64,000 bases of DNA from Sinohyriopsis cumingii (Eukaryota > Mollusca > Bivalvia > Unionida > Unionidae): assembly GCA_028554795.2 (NCBI GenBank), contig CM068830.1, forward strand, positions 110,993,214 through 111,057,213, in the 5' to 3' direction. The notes beneath the pieces are model-generated. The model was not told the origin of the DNA and made no database searches. It was given only the letters and a program-made list of their open reading frames with translations. Every line of letters starts with the position of its first letter. The stretch's first letter is position 1. Below, piece by piece: positions 1 to 8,814 of the stretch. Both the position numbers and the translations under genes were made by a program.

Positions 1-1488
1 TAGCAGCGCTATTGGCAGCCACTTCTTTTCAGCCATGTGTCTACCGATCCAAATATAGCAACAGCGATGGAGTCCTGCCGCGAATTCAAATGATACTATG
101 CGAGCGAATCCGGTTAAATCAAAATCAGGCAGTGGTCCATTAATAGCAACACGAGTCATTTCATGTCTGGGGTGTCCAAATCGTTTGAAATACTCAGCGG
201 CGGATCCATACCCGAGAAAACTCGCTGGATAACAGGCAACCATATCAACGGAAATCATAGCGTCGCGGTTGTATTCAGTGTTCCATAGTCCACCGTGATA
301 GTATTCCAAACAACTGGATTGTACATCCGGTAGAAATTCCCTGCGCGTTGGTCTCCACGCATTTTTCCTTGCTGCAACATGAGCTACAACCGATGGAATC
401 GTAAAACAATTTGTTAGCAGTTGTTCATCATGCTCCTCAAATTCTATGGCGGTTTTTTTCATCCTGTTGTGAAATGCTTCAGTGCGATATAATTCGCCGT
501 TTGGTCTTACAAACTGATCAAAGGTATCCGCATCGTTTTCAGCGCTGCGAAGTAACCACACTGATACAGGGTCATTTTTACACAAGCAAGCAATAGCATC
601 AAATAGTTTCCTCTCCGCGAGAAAACCATCCCGGGAGAATTCTTCTCCCAAAAATTCCCCCGGGATATACTTTACTGTTCTATCCCGTGGAAATATTGTG
701 ATCGCGGGCGTCCATGCGTGTTCGTTATGATCAATAATTTTGATTGGGGTTCCCTTTGATTTATACTTTGATTCGTGTAATACTTCACCGGTTATCGTTG
801 TAACGGTTATTGGAAATCTCAACGACGTTTCTAATCTCGTTATGTCGCTGATGGTTGCTCCACGCTCTTTTACGGTTAGTTCCCACTGGTTGATTTTGCT
901 ACGTCGTAAATCAGTCAATTTGTTTCCTCGACATGCATTTGTAAAATGCTCTATTATTCGTTCTGCTACACAATTTATCCCAGTTGACTGTTTCATCGGT
1001 TTCAGTTTTCCGATATCAGGTTTCTTATTTAACGGGTATATTCCATAAACAACTGCTGTTTCAGGATACGCTCGTTCATAGTATGGTCTGTCAATTCCGG
1101 TTAACAACCCCGGCTTGGAGTCGCGGCTGACAGTGACTGTTTTCATGTCGCTGAGAACTGGTTCAAATTTATCACGTATGATCCAATCACCTGATTCCAC
1201 CCGGACAATGAATTTTACTCTGAAGAAATACCTTTTACCGTCAAGTTGTGATATTATCGTTGCTGCGCGGTTGTCGTTCATGATAGCATCAACAACACCA
1301 TCAATTCGAAATGTTGACCAACTATGAGATGCACCATCACGCTTGAATTCATTGATACAATCGCGTATTTTACTCAACAGGGTTCTATCGTTTATTAACG
1401 CTTTTGGTGTGTCCTTGAGGACTCTATCGAGATTGAATTTAATATTTTTCCAGGGCTTAATTGCTGCCAATCTCTCGAACTCATCCAT
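1..1488 (-). CDS. Family B DNA polymerase (protein-primed type), C-terminus cut by window edge
   Basis: An uninterrupted minus-strand reading frame of 496 codons starts at the ATG at 1488 (MDEFERLAAIKPW) and runs off the left edge. Near its visible end it carries DMVACYPASF (D at residue 415), which fits polymerase motif A, DxxSLYP, holding a metal-binding aspartate. Motifs B and C would lie outside the window. I see no clear DxE, NxxxYD or YxxxD exonuclease motifs in the first 410 residues, so this subfamily may lack the usual N-terminal proofreading domain or have a diverged one. It is divergent from the plus-strand genes, with a 21-bp AT-rich gap before the next start at 1510. Function by family: replication of the element from a protein primer. 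Confidence 0.8.
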   Translation of the reverse strand, partial: MDEFERLAAIKPWKNIKFNLDRVLKDTPKALINDRTLLSKIRDCINEFKRDGASHSWSTFRIDGVVDAIMNDNRAATIISQLDGKRYFFRVKFIVRVESGDWIIRDKFEPVLSDMKTVTVSRDSKPGLLTGIDRPYYERAYPETAVVYGIYPLNKKPDIGKLKPMKQSTGINCVAERIIEHFTNACRGNKLTDLRRSKINQWELTVKERGATISDITRLETSLRFPITVTTITGEVLHESKYKSKGTPIKIIDHNEHAWTPAITIFPRDRTVKYIPGEFLGEEFSRDGFLAERKLFDAIACLCKNDPVSVWLLRSAENDADTFDQFVRPNGELYRTEAFHNRMKKTAIEFEEHDEQLLTNCFTIPSVVAHVAARKNAWRPTRREFLPDVQSSCLEYYHGGLWNTEYNRDAMISVDMVACYPASFLGYGSAAEYFKRFGHPRHEMTRVAINGPLPDFDLTGFARIVSFEFAAGLHRCCYIWIGRHMAEKKWLPIALL

Positions 1489-1509
1489 ATAATTAAAACA
1501 AGTATTTAA

Positions 1510-1851
1510 ATGAAAGAATATAGTATAATGAATCACTGCAAATGGTTGATGATTGGGTCGATAACCCCGTGCAATAAATCATGTAGAGGTGAATTCTGCG
1601 GATATCATTTACAAAGCGTTCGTAATGGTTCTCTTGGCCCCCTCCCGTGCTTGGTTTGTCACGTCGGTGTAAGAGGAAAATCGCAGTTGTGTATTAATTG
1701 TGGCGGAAAGCGATACAGGGAACTAAAACGTTATTACGACAAGCGAATTAAAAACGCCGTCATTGACCCCACCGCCGACTTCGTTATCAAAACCCCTCAA
1801 GACTACGTTGAAAGATTCATAATTAAACCAAATAATAAATTAGACAAGTAG
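1510..1851 (+). CDS. Small Cys-rich, probably zinc-binding protein
   Basis: A 113-residue basic protein. Its middle carries spaced cysteines and histidines: CNKSCRGEFCGYH, then PCLVCHVG, then LCINCGGKRY, which could bind one or two zinc ions. A basic stretch (RYRELKRYYDKR) follows. Two starts are possible, at 1510 (preceded by gtatttaa) and at 1528 (preceded by tagtata). Both fit the A/T-rich start context seen across element A. It is the first plus-strand gene, divergent from the polymerase. A nucleic-acid-binding regulatory role is plausible but is inference only; I do not recognise a named family. Confidence 0.65.
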   Translation: MKEYSIMNHCKWLMIGSITPCNKSCRGEFCGYHLQSVRNGSLGPLPCLVCHVGVRGKSQLCINCGGKRYRELKRYYDKRIKNAVIDPTADFVIKTPQDYVERFIIKPNNKLDK

Positions 1852-1864
1852 TATTATTATACAA

Positions 1865-2398
1865 ATGGACCAAGAATTTCAGCCGCATCCTGTGCTCGTC
1901 AATTACGAGGCATCTCGCGACGGCATTGTTAGAAATCGTAGACTGAAGAAGCCGGTTGGATGGAAAAACAATCACGGGTATTTAATGTTTGGTGCCGGAA
2001 AGAAGAAGTATCTTGTTCACAGGGTGGTATATGAAGCGTTTAAGGGGCCAATCGAGGATGGTTTTGTTATTGATCATATTAATAATAATAAGACTGATAA
2101 TTCTCTTATAAACTTGCAAGCTATCTCTCAGAGTGAAAACAATAAAAAAGGCCAAACCGGTAAATACCCAAAGAAAGCAAGGGGCGTCAAATCGTTTGAT
2201 ACAACAACTCACGAAGAAAAAACATTTCAGTCGATGAATGAAGCCAGCAGATACTTTGACATTTGTAGAACCTCAGTTCGAGATGTTGCAGAGAATATAA
2301 CTAAAACAGCGATCTCAAAAAAGACGGGCCACAGAATTCGATTTTTATATATAGATACGAAGTCACCGGCGCCCATGGCGCTGACGAAGTCGCCATGA
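1865..2398 (+). CDS. HNH homing-type endonuclease with NUMOD1-like tail
   Basis: A 177-residue protein with an HNH_3-type nuclease core at about residues 45-95. The segments LVHRVVYEAFKG, GFVIDHINNNKTDN and LINLQAISQSENN give the HR, DH and N residues of the fold. A NUMOD1-like DNA-binding module follows (SFDTTTHEEKTF, then SMNEASRYFDI) at about residues 118-145. Family knowledge: such nucleases nick or cut DNA at specific sites and are common in phages and giant viruses, either as selfish homing genes or as part of replication. It stands alone between viral genes and is not inserted in a recognisable intron. The start at 1865 follows attattatacaa. Confidence 0.85.
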   Translation: MDQEFQPHPVLVNYEASRDGIVRNRRLKKPVGWKNNHGYLMFGAGKKKYLVHRVVYEAFKGPIEDGFVIDHINNNKTDNSLINLQAISQSENNKKGQTGKYPKKARGVKSFDTTTHEEKTFQSMNEASRYFDICRTSVRDVAENITKTAISKKTGHRIRFLYIDTKSPAPMALTKSP

Positions 2399-2504
2399 CA
2401 ATAAATTGTCCATTCCGGAAGAAAACGAATTATTAAACACCTTCGGAATTGATACACGGGGTTTCATTTTTTTTTATTTAAAAACAAGATGTTTTATAAG
2501 AATA

Positions 2505-2885
2505 ATGAATATCGAAGACATCAATAATATATTAGCCGAGATTTCAAAATTAAAAAATCAAGGAATTGAATTATCTGATGGTCTTGACAGTGAAAAAATA
2601 TTATCCGATTATGAGATTATTAACGAACAGTCGAAACGGGGACGTTTTACCCTGGCCCGCGAGTACTTTTTTATAAAACGATTACAACATACGATCAATG
2701 AAAACTTGTACCACAATGACGCAAATGCATTCATTGGACTATTCACTGCCGTTGAAATAATACGAAAAAAACTCGGACGTGTTTATGAACGACGCCGGGA
2801 GATTTCTAGTAAGATCAAAAACATTAGAAGGATCATAGACGAAAACTCCGGCGAGAAATTAGAAATTGCTTCGCAATTGCAATAA
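2505..2885 (+). CDS. Hypothetical helical protein
   Basis: The best start is the ATG at 2505 (MNIEDINNILAEI), preceded by ttttataagaata; an in-frame ATG 99 bp upstream lies in low-complexity sequence. The product is about 126 residues, charged and mostly helical by composition, ending in a basic stretch (YERRREISSKIKNIRR). No domain was recognised. The stop codon overlaps the ATG of the next gene (caataatgg), which suggests tight linkage. Confidence 0.55.
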   Translation: MNIEDINNILAEISKLKNQGIELSDGLDSEKILSDYEIINEQSKRGRFTLAREYFFIKRLQHTINENLYHNDANAFIGLFTAVEIIRKKLGRVYERRREISSKIKNIRRIIDENSGEKLEIASQLQ

Positions 2886-3829
2886 TGGTAGGCGAATCAC
2901 TTACTACTCGGCTAGCCAGAGAGCGGCTAGCAGCGCTTAAAAAGTTCATACCGTTACGAGACAGGGTCCGAGAACAACTTCAAACGCGGCAGCAACTACA
3001 AACCGATTTTACTGTTGGAAGCGAACAACTCTTTGCCCCGGTAACTAAAGCGACCAAAGATGTTACGGCGGCAACTGTGCCCGTCCTCGATGCGCTTGAA
3101 AAGATAGCGGCAGAGACAAAACAAACAAAAAAGTCTTTAGAAACACTCCCTGCGAAAATAGCGGCTGCTACAACACGGAGGCCACCACCACTCGCTATAA
3201 CCGAACCACAAGAACCTTATGTTACAATGGCCGATGAAGAAGAACTAGGCGCCACCGCAAGAGAACCAGAAGAAGAAATACCAGAAGAAGAAATACCGGA
3301 AGAAGAAATACCGGAAGAAAAAGAGGGGAATATACCCCGTATTGTACTCAAGAAGAGCACAATAGATCAAATTAGAGGCTTCAGCAACAGGGAAGAATTA
3401 ATTAATTTTGCTGCCAACAATTTTGCTAAGAGCATACGAGATAAGAAGCATATCAATAGCGGTTACGAGAAAAATATAAAGTCGTTAAAGGACTGGGCAA
3501 GAATAGTGTATTTAGCAAGTAAACATAAAGATGCATTACCACATCGTGGTGATCCCGATTACGATAAATTCCACAAGGAAGTTAAGAGTATAACACCAAA
3601 AAAAGGAAAAGGATACTCTGTTGGTAAAGAATCCTACGGCGTTACCTGCCCTGGTAGTGTTCTCAGTGATATATCACGGCTAGAGGTACTAATTGGAGGA
3701 AAACGAGCCGGAAATAACTCTCCGGAAATAATCAATGAGGCCGCTGATATTTGCAAGCGTTTATTTGCAGGCGGTATTATGGACATTAATGCATATCGAA
3801 CGCTCATAGACGAACTCGTGGATGATTAA
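2885..3829 (+). CDS. Hypothetical virion-type protein: coil, acidic repeat, globular C-terminus
   Basis: A 314-residue protein in three parts. Residues 1-105 are basic and helical with heptad-like spacing (RLARERLAALKKF; LDALEKIAAETKQTKKSLE). Residues about 125-150 hold an acidic repeat, EEEIP, three to four times. The rest looks globular and ends with RAGNNSPEIINEAADICKRL and a short helical tail. The C-terminal pattern reminds me of an unnamed protein recurring beside Polinton-like capsid genes, but I cannot confirm this. Its position directly before the minor and major capsid genes suggests a structural or assembly role (inference). Confidence 0.6.
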   Translation: MVGESLTTRLARERLAALKKFIPLRDRVREQLQTRQQLQTDFTVGSEQLFAPVTKATKDVTAATVPVLDALEKIAAETKQTKKSLETLPAKIAAATTRRPPPLAITEPQEPYVTMADEEELGATAREPEEEIPEEEIPEEEIPEEKEGNIPRIVLKKSTIDQIRGFSNREELINFAANNFAKSIRDKKHINSGYEKNIKSLKDWARIVYLASKHKDALPHRGDPDYDKFHKEVKSITPKKGKGYSVGKESYGVTCPGSVLSDISRLEVLIGGKRAGNNSPEIINEAADICKRLFAGGIMDINAYRTLIDELVDD

Positions 3830-3855
3830 TTGGAAAACTGGTGTTTTTAATAAGG

Positions 3856-4305
3856 ATGATCATACACTACAACCATGATAAACCAGTACTCGTCTACGTG
3901 GTAAACTCGCGATTGCCTGTTTACCGCGCGTACTATGGAGATGGTCTCGGTAGCACCATTGCGGGGTTATTTACAAGAATGGCTCCAAAAGTAGCGCCGT
4001 TAGCCAAACAATTAGGAATGAAGGCTATTGATGTTATTCGTGATAAGGGTATTAGTGCTATTGGAGACGTTGCCGGAAAGGCGCTTTCAGCCGCGCGGGA
4101 CAAACTAATGTCGTTGGTGAAATCTAGGGGATTTTCAAGAAAAAAACAAAAACCACCGGTGATGCCATCAACGACAGTGATGCCTGCAAATGTCAGTAAA
4201 GTAATAAATAACGCCGTGGAAGAAAAACTAGCGTCGTTGGTAAACAATAATCAAGATGACATCGCAAACATAATAGCGGGAAGTGGTTTAAAACCACGAC
4301 GATGA
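3856..4305 (+). CDS. pX-like minor virion protein
   Basis: The first ATG is at 3856, preceded by tttttaataagg; the product is about 149 residues. After a short leader comes YRAYYGDGLGSTIAGLF, then a helix with APKVAPLAKQLGMKAIDV and a basic segment (SRGFSRKKQKPP). The GDGLG start followed by a P-containing amphipathic helix and a basic patch resembles the small adenovirus-core-pX-like proteins of adintoviruses. The large Polinton has a counterpart at 28919-29335 (RGHGLGDMLKSAF...). It lies just before the capsid gene, as expected for a minor capsid, core or membrane-active protein. Confidence 0.65.
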   Translation: MIIHYNHDKPVLVYVVNSRLPVYRAYYGDGLGSTIAGLFTRMAPKVAPLAKQLGMKAIDVIRDKGISAIGDVAGKALSAARDKLMSLVKSRGFSRKKQKPPVMPSTTVMPANVSKVINNAVEEKLASLVNNNQDDIANIIAGSGLKPRR

Positions 4306-4335
4306 TTTAGATGCATCGGCGTATTATTAAATAAA

Positions 4336-5748
4336 ATGTTTAAACGAACAGCTGACCCGGCGTTTGATATGGACGCACCAGTGCACAAGGATGATTCTGT
4401 CCGTAATTATCAATTTTATTCCTATCATGCAGTACAACCCAACATACGATCGCGAATTGAACTTCAAGTCCATGATACCAGTAAATATTTTTTACCGTGT
4501 GAAGCGTTTATTGAAATCGAAGGAGAACTTGTAACAGAGGCCGATACTCCTGCTGTACCAGCACCGTATCCAGATGGTACCAAAGTTGGCTTAGTCAATA
4601 ACGGCGTAATGGCGCTATTTGAGAGCGCAAAATATCTCATTGACGGGCGAGAGATCGAGTCTATAGAACGCGATGTTGATGTTGCTACAACAATAATCGG
4701 GCTAGCAAGATATTCCGACGATTATACAAGATCAGCGGGTCCATCTATGATGTTTGCAAAGGATAATAAAAACACTGCTGGAAACTCGCAATTTGTGGTA
4801 AGACGACCAAGAAATAATGCTAATAACAATGACGCTGATGTTGAGAATATGATTATAAACAGCGATCCTAATTTCAACCTCGGAGCTGCAACACGCATAT
4901 CAATGTTAACAGGACCGCGTAGATCTTTCTCATGCGCGATTCCACTGCATCATATATTTGGATTTTGTAGGAACGTGCGAAAAGTTATCTACGGAGCAAA
5001 GCATACCGTGGTGCTTGTGCGAAAAGGTGATGATAGAAATGCAATTTGGAGAATTCCAGCGGATCTTGCAAATCCAAATAATGACCCTGGTAAAGTCGTT
5101 TTAACTAAAATATTATTGTGGATGCCAGTAATAACTCCATCCATTACCACAGAGGCACGATTGCTATCCTTTATGGAGCAGGGAGGAAAATCATTACTAA
5201 GTTGGCTAACAACAACAACAGATACTAAGCAATCAAATATCAATGGTATATTCACATGGAACCTGGCATCACAACAAGGCATTTCGGCTCCACGTCATAT
5301 ATTTGTCGCGTTGCAGGATATGACGAGAGTTGATAATCAATTATCCAGCCATATGATATTTGATCGATTAGGCGTTACTGACGTCTCGCTGAGAATAAAC
5401 GGTCAGCAGGAACCATCCGAGGATATACAGCTTAATTACGGTCAAAACCATATTGCACGCGTGTACCATCGGTTGCTGTCGTATATGAGTCGTGATCAAA
5501 ACGTCGACACTGGTTTGCAAATATCACAATATGATTTCAGAGAACTATATCCGATCTATTACTTTTCGCTGGAACATCTTGATTTAACGAGACAATCCGT
5601 CGTTGATATACACTTCCGAGCTAATGTAACTCGCGGCGTTATTGCTGATTATAGAGCTATTGCTGTCATCCTCAGCGATAAATCAATGCTGCTAGAAGGT
5701 GTTGGTGGACGAATGAGAATCGTTGATGCGCCAGTGGAAAACATGTAA
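4336..5748 (+). CDS. Major capsid protein, double-jelly-roll type (divergent hexon)
   Basis: A 470-residue protein rich in beta strands, without membrane segments or low complexity. Landmarks are NNGVMALFESAKYLIDG (about 90-110), CAIPLHHIFGFC (about 200) and LTKILLWMPVITPS (about 255). I associate this arrangement with a capsid family common in invertebrate Polinton-like elements. Length, composition and position between the pX-like, hydrophobic and protease genes all fit the major capsid protein. It is clearly different from the hexon of the large Polinton at 27.6-28.9 kb. The start follows gtattattaaataaa. The family call rests on recall, and a structure prediction would settle it. Confidence 0.7.
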   Translation: MFKRTADPAFDMDAPVHKDDSVRNYQFYSYHAVQPNIRSRIELQVHDTSKYFLPCEAFIEIEGELVTEADTPAVPAPYPDGTKVGLVNNGVMALFESAKYLIDGREIESIERDVDVATTIIGLARYSDDYTRSAGPSMMFAKDNKNTAGNSQFVVRRPRNNANNNDADVENMIINSDPNFNLGAATRISMLTGPRRSFSCAIPLHHIFGFCRNVRKVIYGAKHTVVLVRKGDDRNAIWRIPADLANPNNDPGKVVLTKILLWMPVITPSITTEARLLSFMEQGGKSLLSWLTTTTDTKQSNINGIFTWNLASQQGISAPRHIFVALQDMTRVDNQLSSHMIFDRLGVTDVSLRINGQQEPSEDIQLNYGQNHIARVYHRLLSYMSRDQNVDTGLQISQYDFRELYPIYYFSLEHLDLTRQSVVDIHFRANVTRGVIADYRAIAVILSDKSMLLEGVGGRMRIVDAPVENM

Positions 5749-5776
5749 TTGAAAGCACAAACACGTTTACAATAAA

Positions 5777-6253
5777 ATGTCGTATAGTGTCGTCAGTGTA
5801 GAGTTGACTGATGGTCAAGTCAAGAAATTACAATCAAAGTCGGCTAAACAATGCGGAACCACAATAACGCTGAAGCCGTCGCAGATGGCGGGTGGTAATC
5901 ATAAGATATCGTTGACGACGCGTCAAATAAAACATTTCAATGATGCGATGAAGAATAAAAAGGGTGTTCAAATAGATTTCTCGGCCGCAGCAATTAAAAA
6001 CATGGAAAAGACCGGTGGGATATTTCCGCTGTTAGCTGCGATTCCAGCGTTGATTGCCGCGGCCGCACCAGCAGTGGCTAAGGCGGCGGCGTTAGGAGCC
6101 GTTGGTACCGCGGCGGGGATGGCATTGAAGAAGGCAACCGGGAAAGGCTACAAAAAAAAACGACCCGTGGCCGGAAAGGGTCTAAGACTACCGGGAACCC
6201 CGTATTCATGGTACTCGGGAAAGGGTCTAAGACTACCGGGAACCGTTTATTAA
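5777..6253 (+). CDS. Hydrophobic minor capsid-type protein with repeated GKGLRLPG tail
   Basis: A 158-residue protein. An N-terminal beta-type region (MSYSVVSVELTDGQV) is followed at about residues 90-120 by an alanine-rich hydrophobic stretch (IPALIAAAAPAVAKAAALGA) that could insert into a membrane. A basic tail follows with two copies of GKGLRLPGT separated by PYSWYS. The nucleotide repeat aagggtctaagactaccg occurs twice (6176 and 6220), so the tail arose by a recent short duplication. Gly-rich GKGL tails after a hydrophobic segment recur in small proteins beside Polinton-like capsid genes. A vertex or membrane-lytic virion role is inference. The start follows tttacaataaa. Confidence 0.6.
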   Translation: MSYSVVSVELTDGQVKKLQSKSAKQCGTTITLKPSQMAGGNHKISLTTRQIKHFNDAMKNKKGVQIDFSAAAIKNMEKTGGIFPLLAAIPALIAAAAPAVAKAAALGAVGTAAGMALKKATGKGYKKKRPVAGKGLRLPGTPYSWYSGKGLRLPGTVY

Positions 6254-6264
6254 CGCAGGAGTCA

Positions 6265-6732
6265 ATGACTCCCATGTCTAATTTTGATTTAATAGACGCC
6301 GCAAACGCGCTAGCGATAAAAAACTTCAGAGGTGTTTTTATGAGGGATCAATTACCGGCGGCACCAAGGAATATTGAAACCGGTATAATTAACCTCGATG
6401 GGTCCTCCGGAGCGGGAACTCATTGGGTTGCATACGCGATCGATCCGCGTGCGATCGTCTATTTTGATTCATATAGGTTAGCCCCGCCGAACGAGTTTAT
6501 GCGGTATGTCCGGGCGTGTTCAGCCCGGGCGTGTTCAGCCCGGGTTTTTTATTCCACGCTGCCAACACAGCAGTTAAGTGACCCACCGATATGTGGCCGT
6601 GAGGTATTGAACGTACTTGCGGCGATTTCATCATCGCGAAAACCACCTCATGTGGTTGTAAACGAATACACTAGTGGGGTCGTAGAAGCTCAACGGATTT
6701 TAGAGAATAACATTTACAATAATAATGATTGA
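6265..6732 (+). CDS. PRO: Adenain-like cysteine protease
   Basis: Counted from the ATG at 6265 (MTPMSNFD), the product is about 155 residues and has the adenovirus-protease/Ulp1 catalytic order: H53 in GTHWVAYAI, D68 in VYFDSY, Q103 in LPTQQLS and C110 in ICGREVL. The Q-to-C spacing of 7 matches the protease of the large Polinton at 26.5-27.1 kb. By family it matures capsid proteins and is a hallmark of the Polinton/adenovirus lineage. Between D and Q sits a 15-bp in-frame tandem duplication (6511-6540) giving a doubled RACSA. The reading frame is open back to 6208, but that part overlaps the preceding gene, so 6265 is preferred. Confidence 0.85.
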   Translation: MTPMSNFDLIDAANALAIKNFRGVFMRDQLPAAPRNIETGIINLDGSSGAGTHWVAYAIDPRAIVYFDSYRLAPPNEFMRYVRACSARACSARVFYSTLPTQQLSDPPICGREVLNVLAAISSSRKPPHVVVNEYTSGVVEAQRILENNIYNNND

Positions 6733-8248
6733 TATCTGGGGGCGACCGGTTTCGGCGCTGAAAGAATCCACGGAAACGGCCGCCGCCGACATAAAAAAAC
6801 TAATTGAGGATGAAATCGCTGATACGTTGAATCTAACAAGTGTTGACCCGGGCGAAATAGTTGTATTTCAAGACCGCCAGGGTAAATTGAAATCCGGTAA
6901 TGTGTCACTGAATGACGTTTTAATACGACAGCGTAATGCCGCCGAGAACGCTATCGCGCTGTATACCAGCGACGGACGACTCAAACCGGGTGAAGATATA
7001 TCGATGATAGATGGAAGAATAAGTATACTTGGCAACAGTTATATAACCATTTCGAATTCGTTAAAAGGTTTACGTGGTGAATTTAACTTTCATGGAGAAC
7101 AGTTCAGGTCGGCGCTAATGCATTTCGACGATGTGAAACACATTGTCGATAGTTTTTTTCGGGGACCCCCGACGGCAACCGAACCAAATCTTGCAACAAT
7201 AACAAATGCTATTTCGGAACTTATGGCGCTGTCGGCCAATTTACAACCGTTGCGAAAAAATGTTAACAGGATCGATGACAACTTTGATAAATTCTTTGGT
7301 AAAAAAAATACCAAGCCGGATGAGATTACAATAACTATAAATGATATCACTGCGTATGGACAGGAAATAAAAACAATCAAAACTGATGTTGCAACAAACA
7401 AAAGGAGTGTAGACGCGCATGAACGGGAAATAGAAATAATCGGCGCTAATGTTGCAACGATCATAAATAATGTAGACTCGCATGGACGGAAAATAGAAAC
7501 AATCAAAACTGATGTTACAACGATCATAAATAATATGGACACGCATACACAAGAAATAGGAACAATCAAAACTGATATTGAAGCGAGCAAAAAGAGTGTG
7601 GACGCGCATACACAGGAAATAGGAACAATCAAAACTGATGTTGAAGCGAACAAAAAAAATGTAGACGCGTATTGGCGGGGAATAGGAATAATCAAAACTG
7701 ATGTTGCAGCGAACAAAAAAGGCATAGACGTGCATACATATGAAATAGGAACAATCAAACTTGATGTTGCAGCGAACAAAAAAAGTATGACCGAGAATAC
7801 ACGGGAAATAGAAACAATCGAAACTAATGTTGTAACGATCATAAATAATGTAGACGCGCATTGGCGGGAAGTAGGAATAATCAGAACTGATGTTGAAACG
7901 ATTAAAGACGGACTACCGAGAGTAGCAGAGCAATTCGAAAAAATAAAAACCCCTCATGAGAACATCATCAACACAGTATACACAATTCGGCATGGATCAT
8001 TCGATTGGACTCCTACACAGAATACAGTAAATATCACCGCAACTGTTAAGGGCATTTATCGACTGACACTGGTTTCAATGATGCAGTTTAATATATTATC
8101 GTCGAGTTCATCCGGGTTTAACAATACAATATCAACAATTATAGACAAGAACGCAACTGAACAGTTTACAATTTATGCCGTTGATGGAAATTTAACCAGG
8201 GCAAACATTACATGGTATGTGGAATTTGTAGCGAATCTAAGTAATTAA
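6725..8248 (+). CDS. Fibre-like protein with 21-residue coiled-coil repeats and C-terminal head
   Basis: A 507-residue protein. Residues 1-210 (MIDIWGRPVSALKES...) probably form the virion-anchoring base. Residues 212-400 are nine exact-length 21-residue repeats (three heptads each) of the form (EIgTIKTDVaaNKksvDAH), with I and V at heptad positions, giving a trimeric coiled-coil shaft. The last about 95 residues (YTIRHGSFDWTPTQN to EFVANLSN) are polar and beta-rich, with no cysteine, and are likely a receptor-binding head. The layout matches adenovirus fibres and phage tail spikes by architecture, not by detectable sequence identity. It overlaps the end of the protease gene by 8 bp, and its ATG follows tttacaataata. 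Confidence 0.75.
   Translation: MIDIWGRPVSALKESTETAAADIKKLIEDEIADTLNLTSVDPGEIVVFQDRQGKLKSGNVSLNDVLIRQRNAAENAIALYTSDGRLKPGEDISMIDGRISILGNSYITISNSLKGLRGEFNFHGEQFRSALMHFDDVKHIVDSFFRGPPTATEPNLATITNAISELMALSANLQPLRKNVNRIDDNFDKFFGKKNTKPDEITITINDITAYGQEIKTIKTDVATNKRSVDAHEREIEIIGANVATIINNVDSHGRKIETIKTDVTTIINNMDTHTQEIGTIKTDIEASKKSVDAHTQEIGTIKTDVEANKKNVDAYWRGIGIIKTDVAANKKGIDVHTYEIGTIKLDVAANKKSMTENTREIETIETNVVTIINNVDAHWREVGIIRTDVETIKDGLPRVAEQFEKIKTPHENIINTVYTIRHGSFDWTPTQNTVNITATVKGIYRLTLVSMMQFNILSSSSSGFNNTISTIIDKNATEQFTIYAVDGNLTRANITWYVEFVANLSN
7358..7924 (+). repeat. 63-bp tandem repeat inside the fibre gene (9 units)
   Basis: Nine direct units of exactly 63 bp, each encoding 21 residues, with a shared core ggaacaatcaaaactgatgt. 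Units 4 and 5 are the most alike. Unit length is a multiple of three heptads, so gain or loss of units keeps frame and coiled-coil register, a route to variable fibre length. Confidence 0.9.
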
Positions 8249-8273
8249 AAACACTAGCTCTTTTAAAATAAAA

Positions 8274-8783
8274 ATGACCACCAAGGAAATTGAATCAGAG
8301 GTATCACCGACGTCACATCAATATCGATTCGATACCGCAAAAGAATTTTCCGCGAACTTGAAAACGCTTTCCGAACAATACCGTGCAAAAATAAAAAAAT
8401 ACCGTCGTAAAATAACCGCCATCGACGCGGTCGTGTACTCAGTGTCGGGCATAGTAGCTGGCGCCGGTGTTATTTTATCCACGGTAACCACGATAGCCCC
8501 GATCGCTGTTCCAATCGTTGTCTCCGCAATGACAACAATTGCTGGAGTCGCCAACGCAATCACTAGGAAGATATCATCGTGTTTTCAGAAAAAACTCAAC
8601 GAGTATACAGTAAAACATCAAATAGTATCCGACGCGTACTCGAAATTATCCGGGTTGATCTCGTTATCGATTGATAATTTGTTCATATCCGATGTTGAAT
8701 TCTCCACGATGGTCCAGTTGTATAGCTCCGCGATGTCAAAAATCGAGGATTTTCAACTGGAACCGGAACCACCTGGTTGTTGA
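8274..8783 (+). CDS. Small membrane-hairpin protein of Polinton-like elements
   Basis: A 169-residue protein. A charged N-terminus with a basic helix (YRAKIKKYRRK) precedes two hydrophobic, Gly/Ala/Thr-rich stretches at about residues 48-95 (SGIVAGAGVILSTVTTIAPI and PIVVSAMTTIAGVAN), a probable membrane hairpin. A second helical region ends with KLSGLISLSIDNLFISDVEF. The order (basic helix, hairpin, then KL..LI...ID..ISD.EF) is one I have seen in unnamed proteins of similar elements in other invertebrates. Function is unknown; virion membrane or host membrane action is possible. The start follows ttttaaaataaaa. Confidence 0.6.
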   Translation: MTTKEIESEVSPTSHQYRFDTAKEFSANLKTLSEQYRAKIKKYRRKITAIDAVVYSVSGIVAGAGVILSTVTTIAPIAVPIVVSAMTTIAGVANAITRKISSCFQKKLNEYTVKHQIVSDAYSKLSGLISLSIDNLFISDVEFSTMVQLYSSAMSKIEDFQLEPEPPGC

Positions 8784-8814
8784 AATTAGACACTAAAAAC
8801 AACGAATAATAATA

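Noticed and set aside
7090-7861. Long open frames on the minus strand opposite the fibre gene
   Set aside because: They mirror the 63-bp repeat of the fibre gene; periodic sequence keeps antisense frames open and the products are low complexity.
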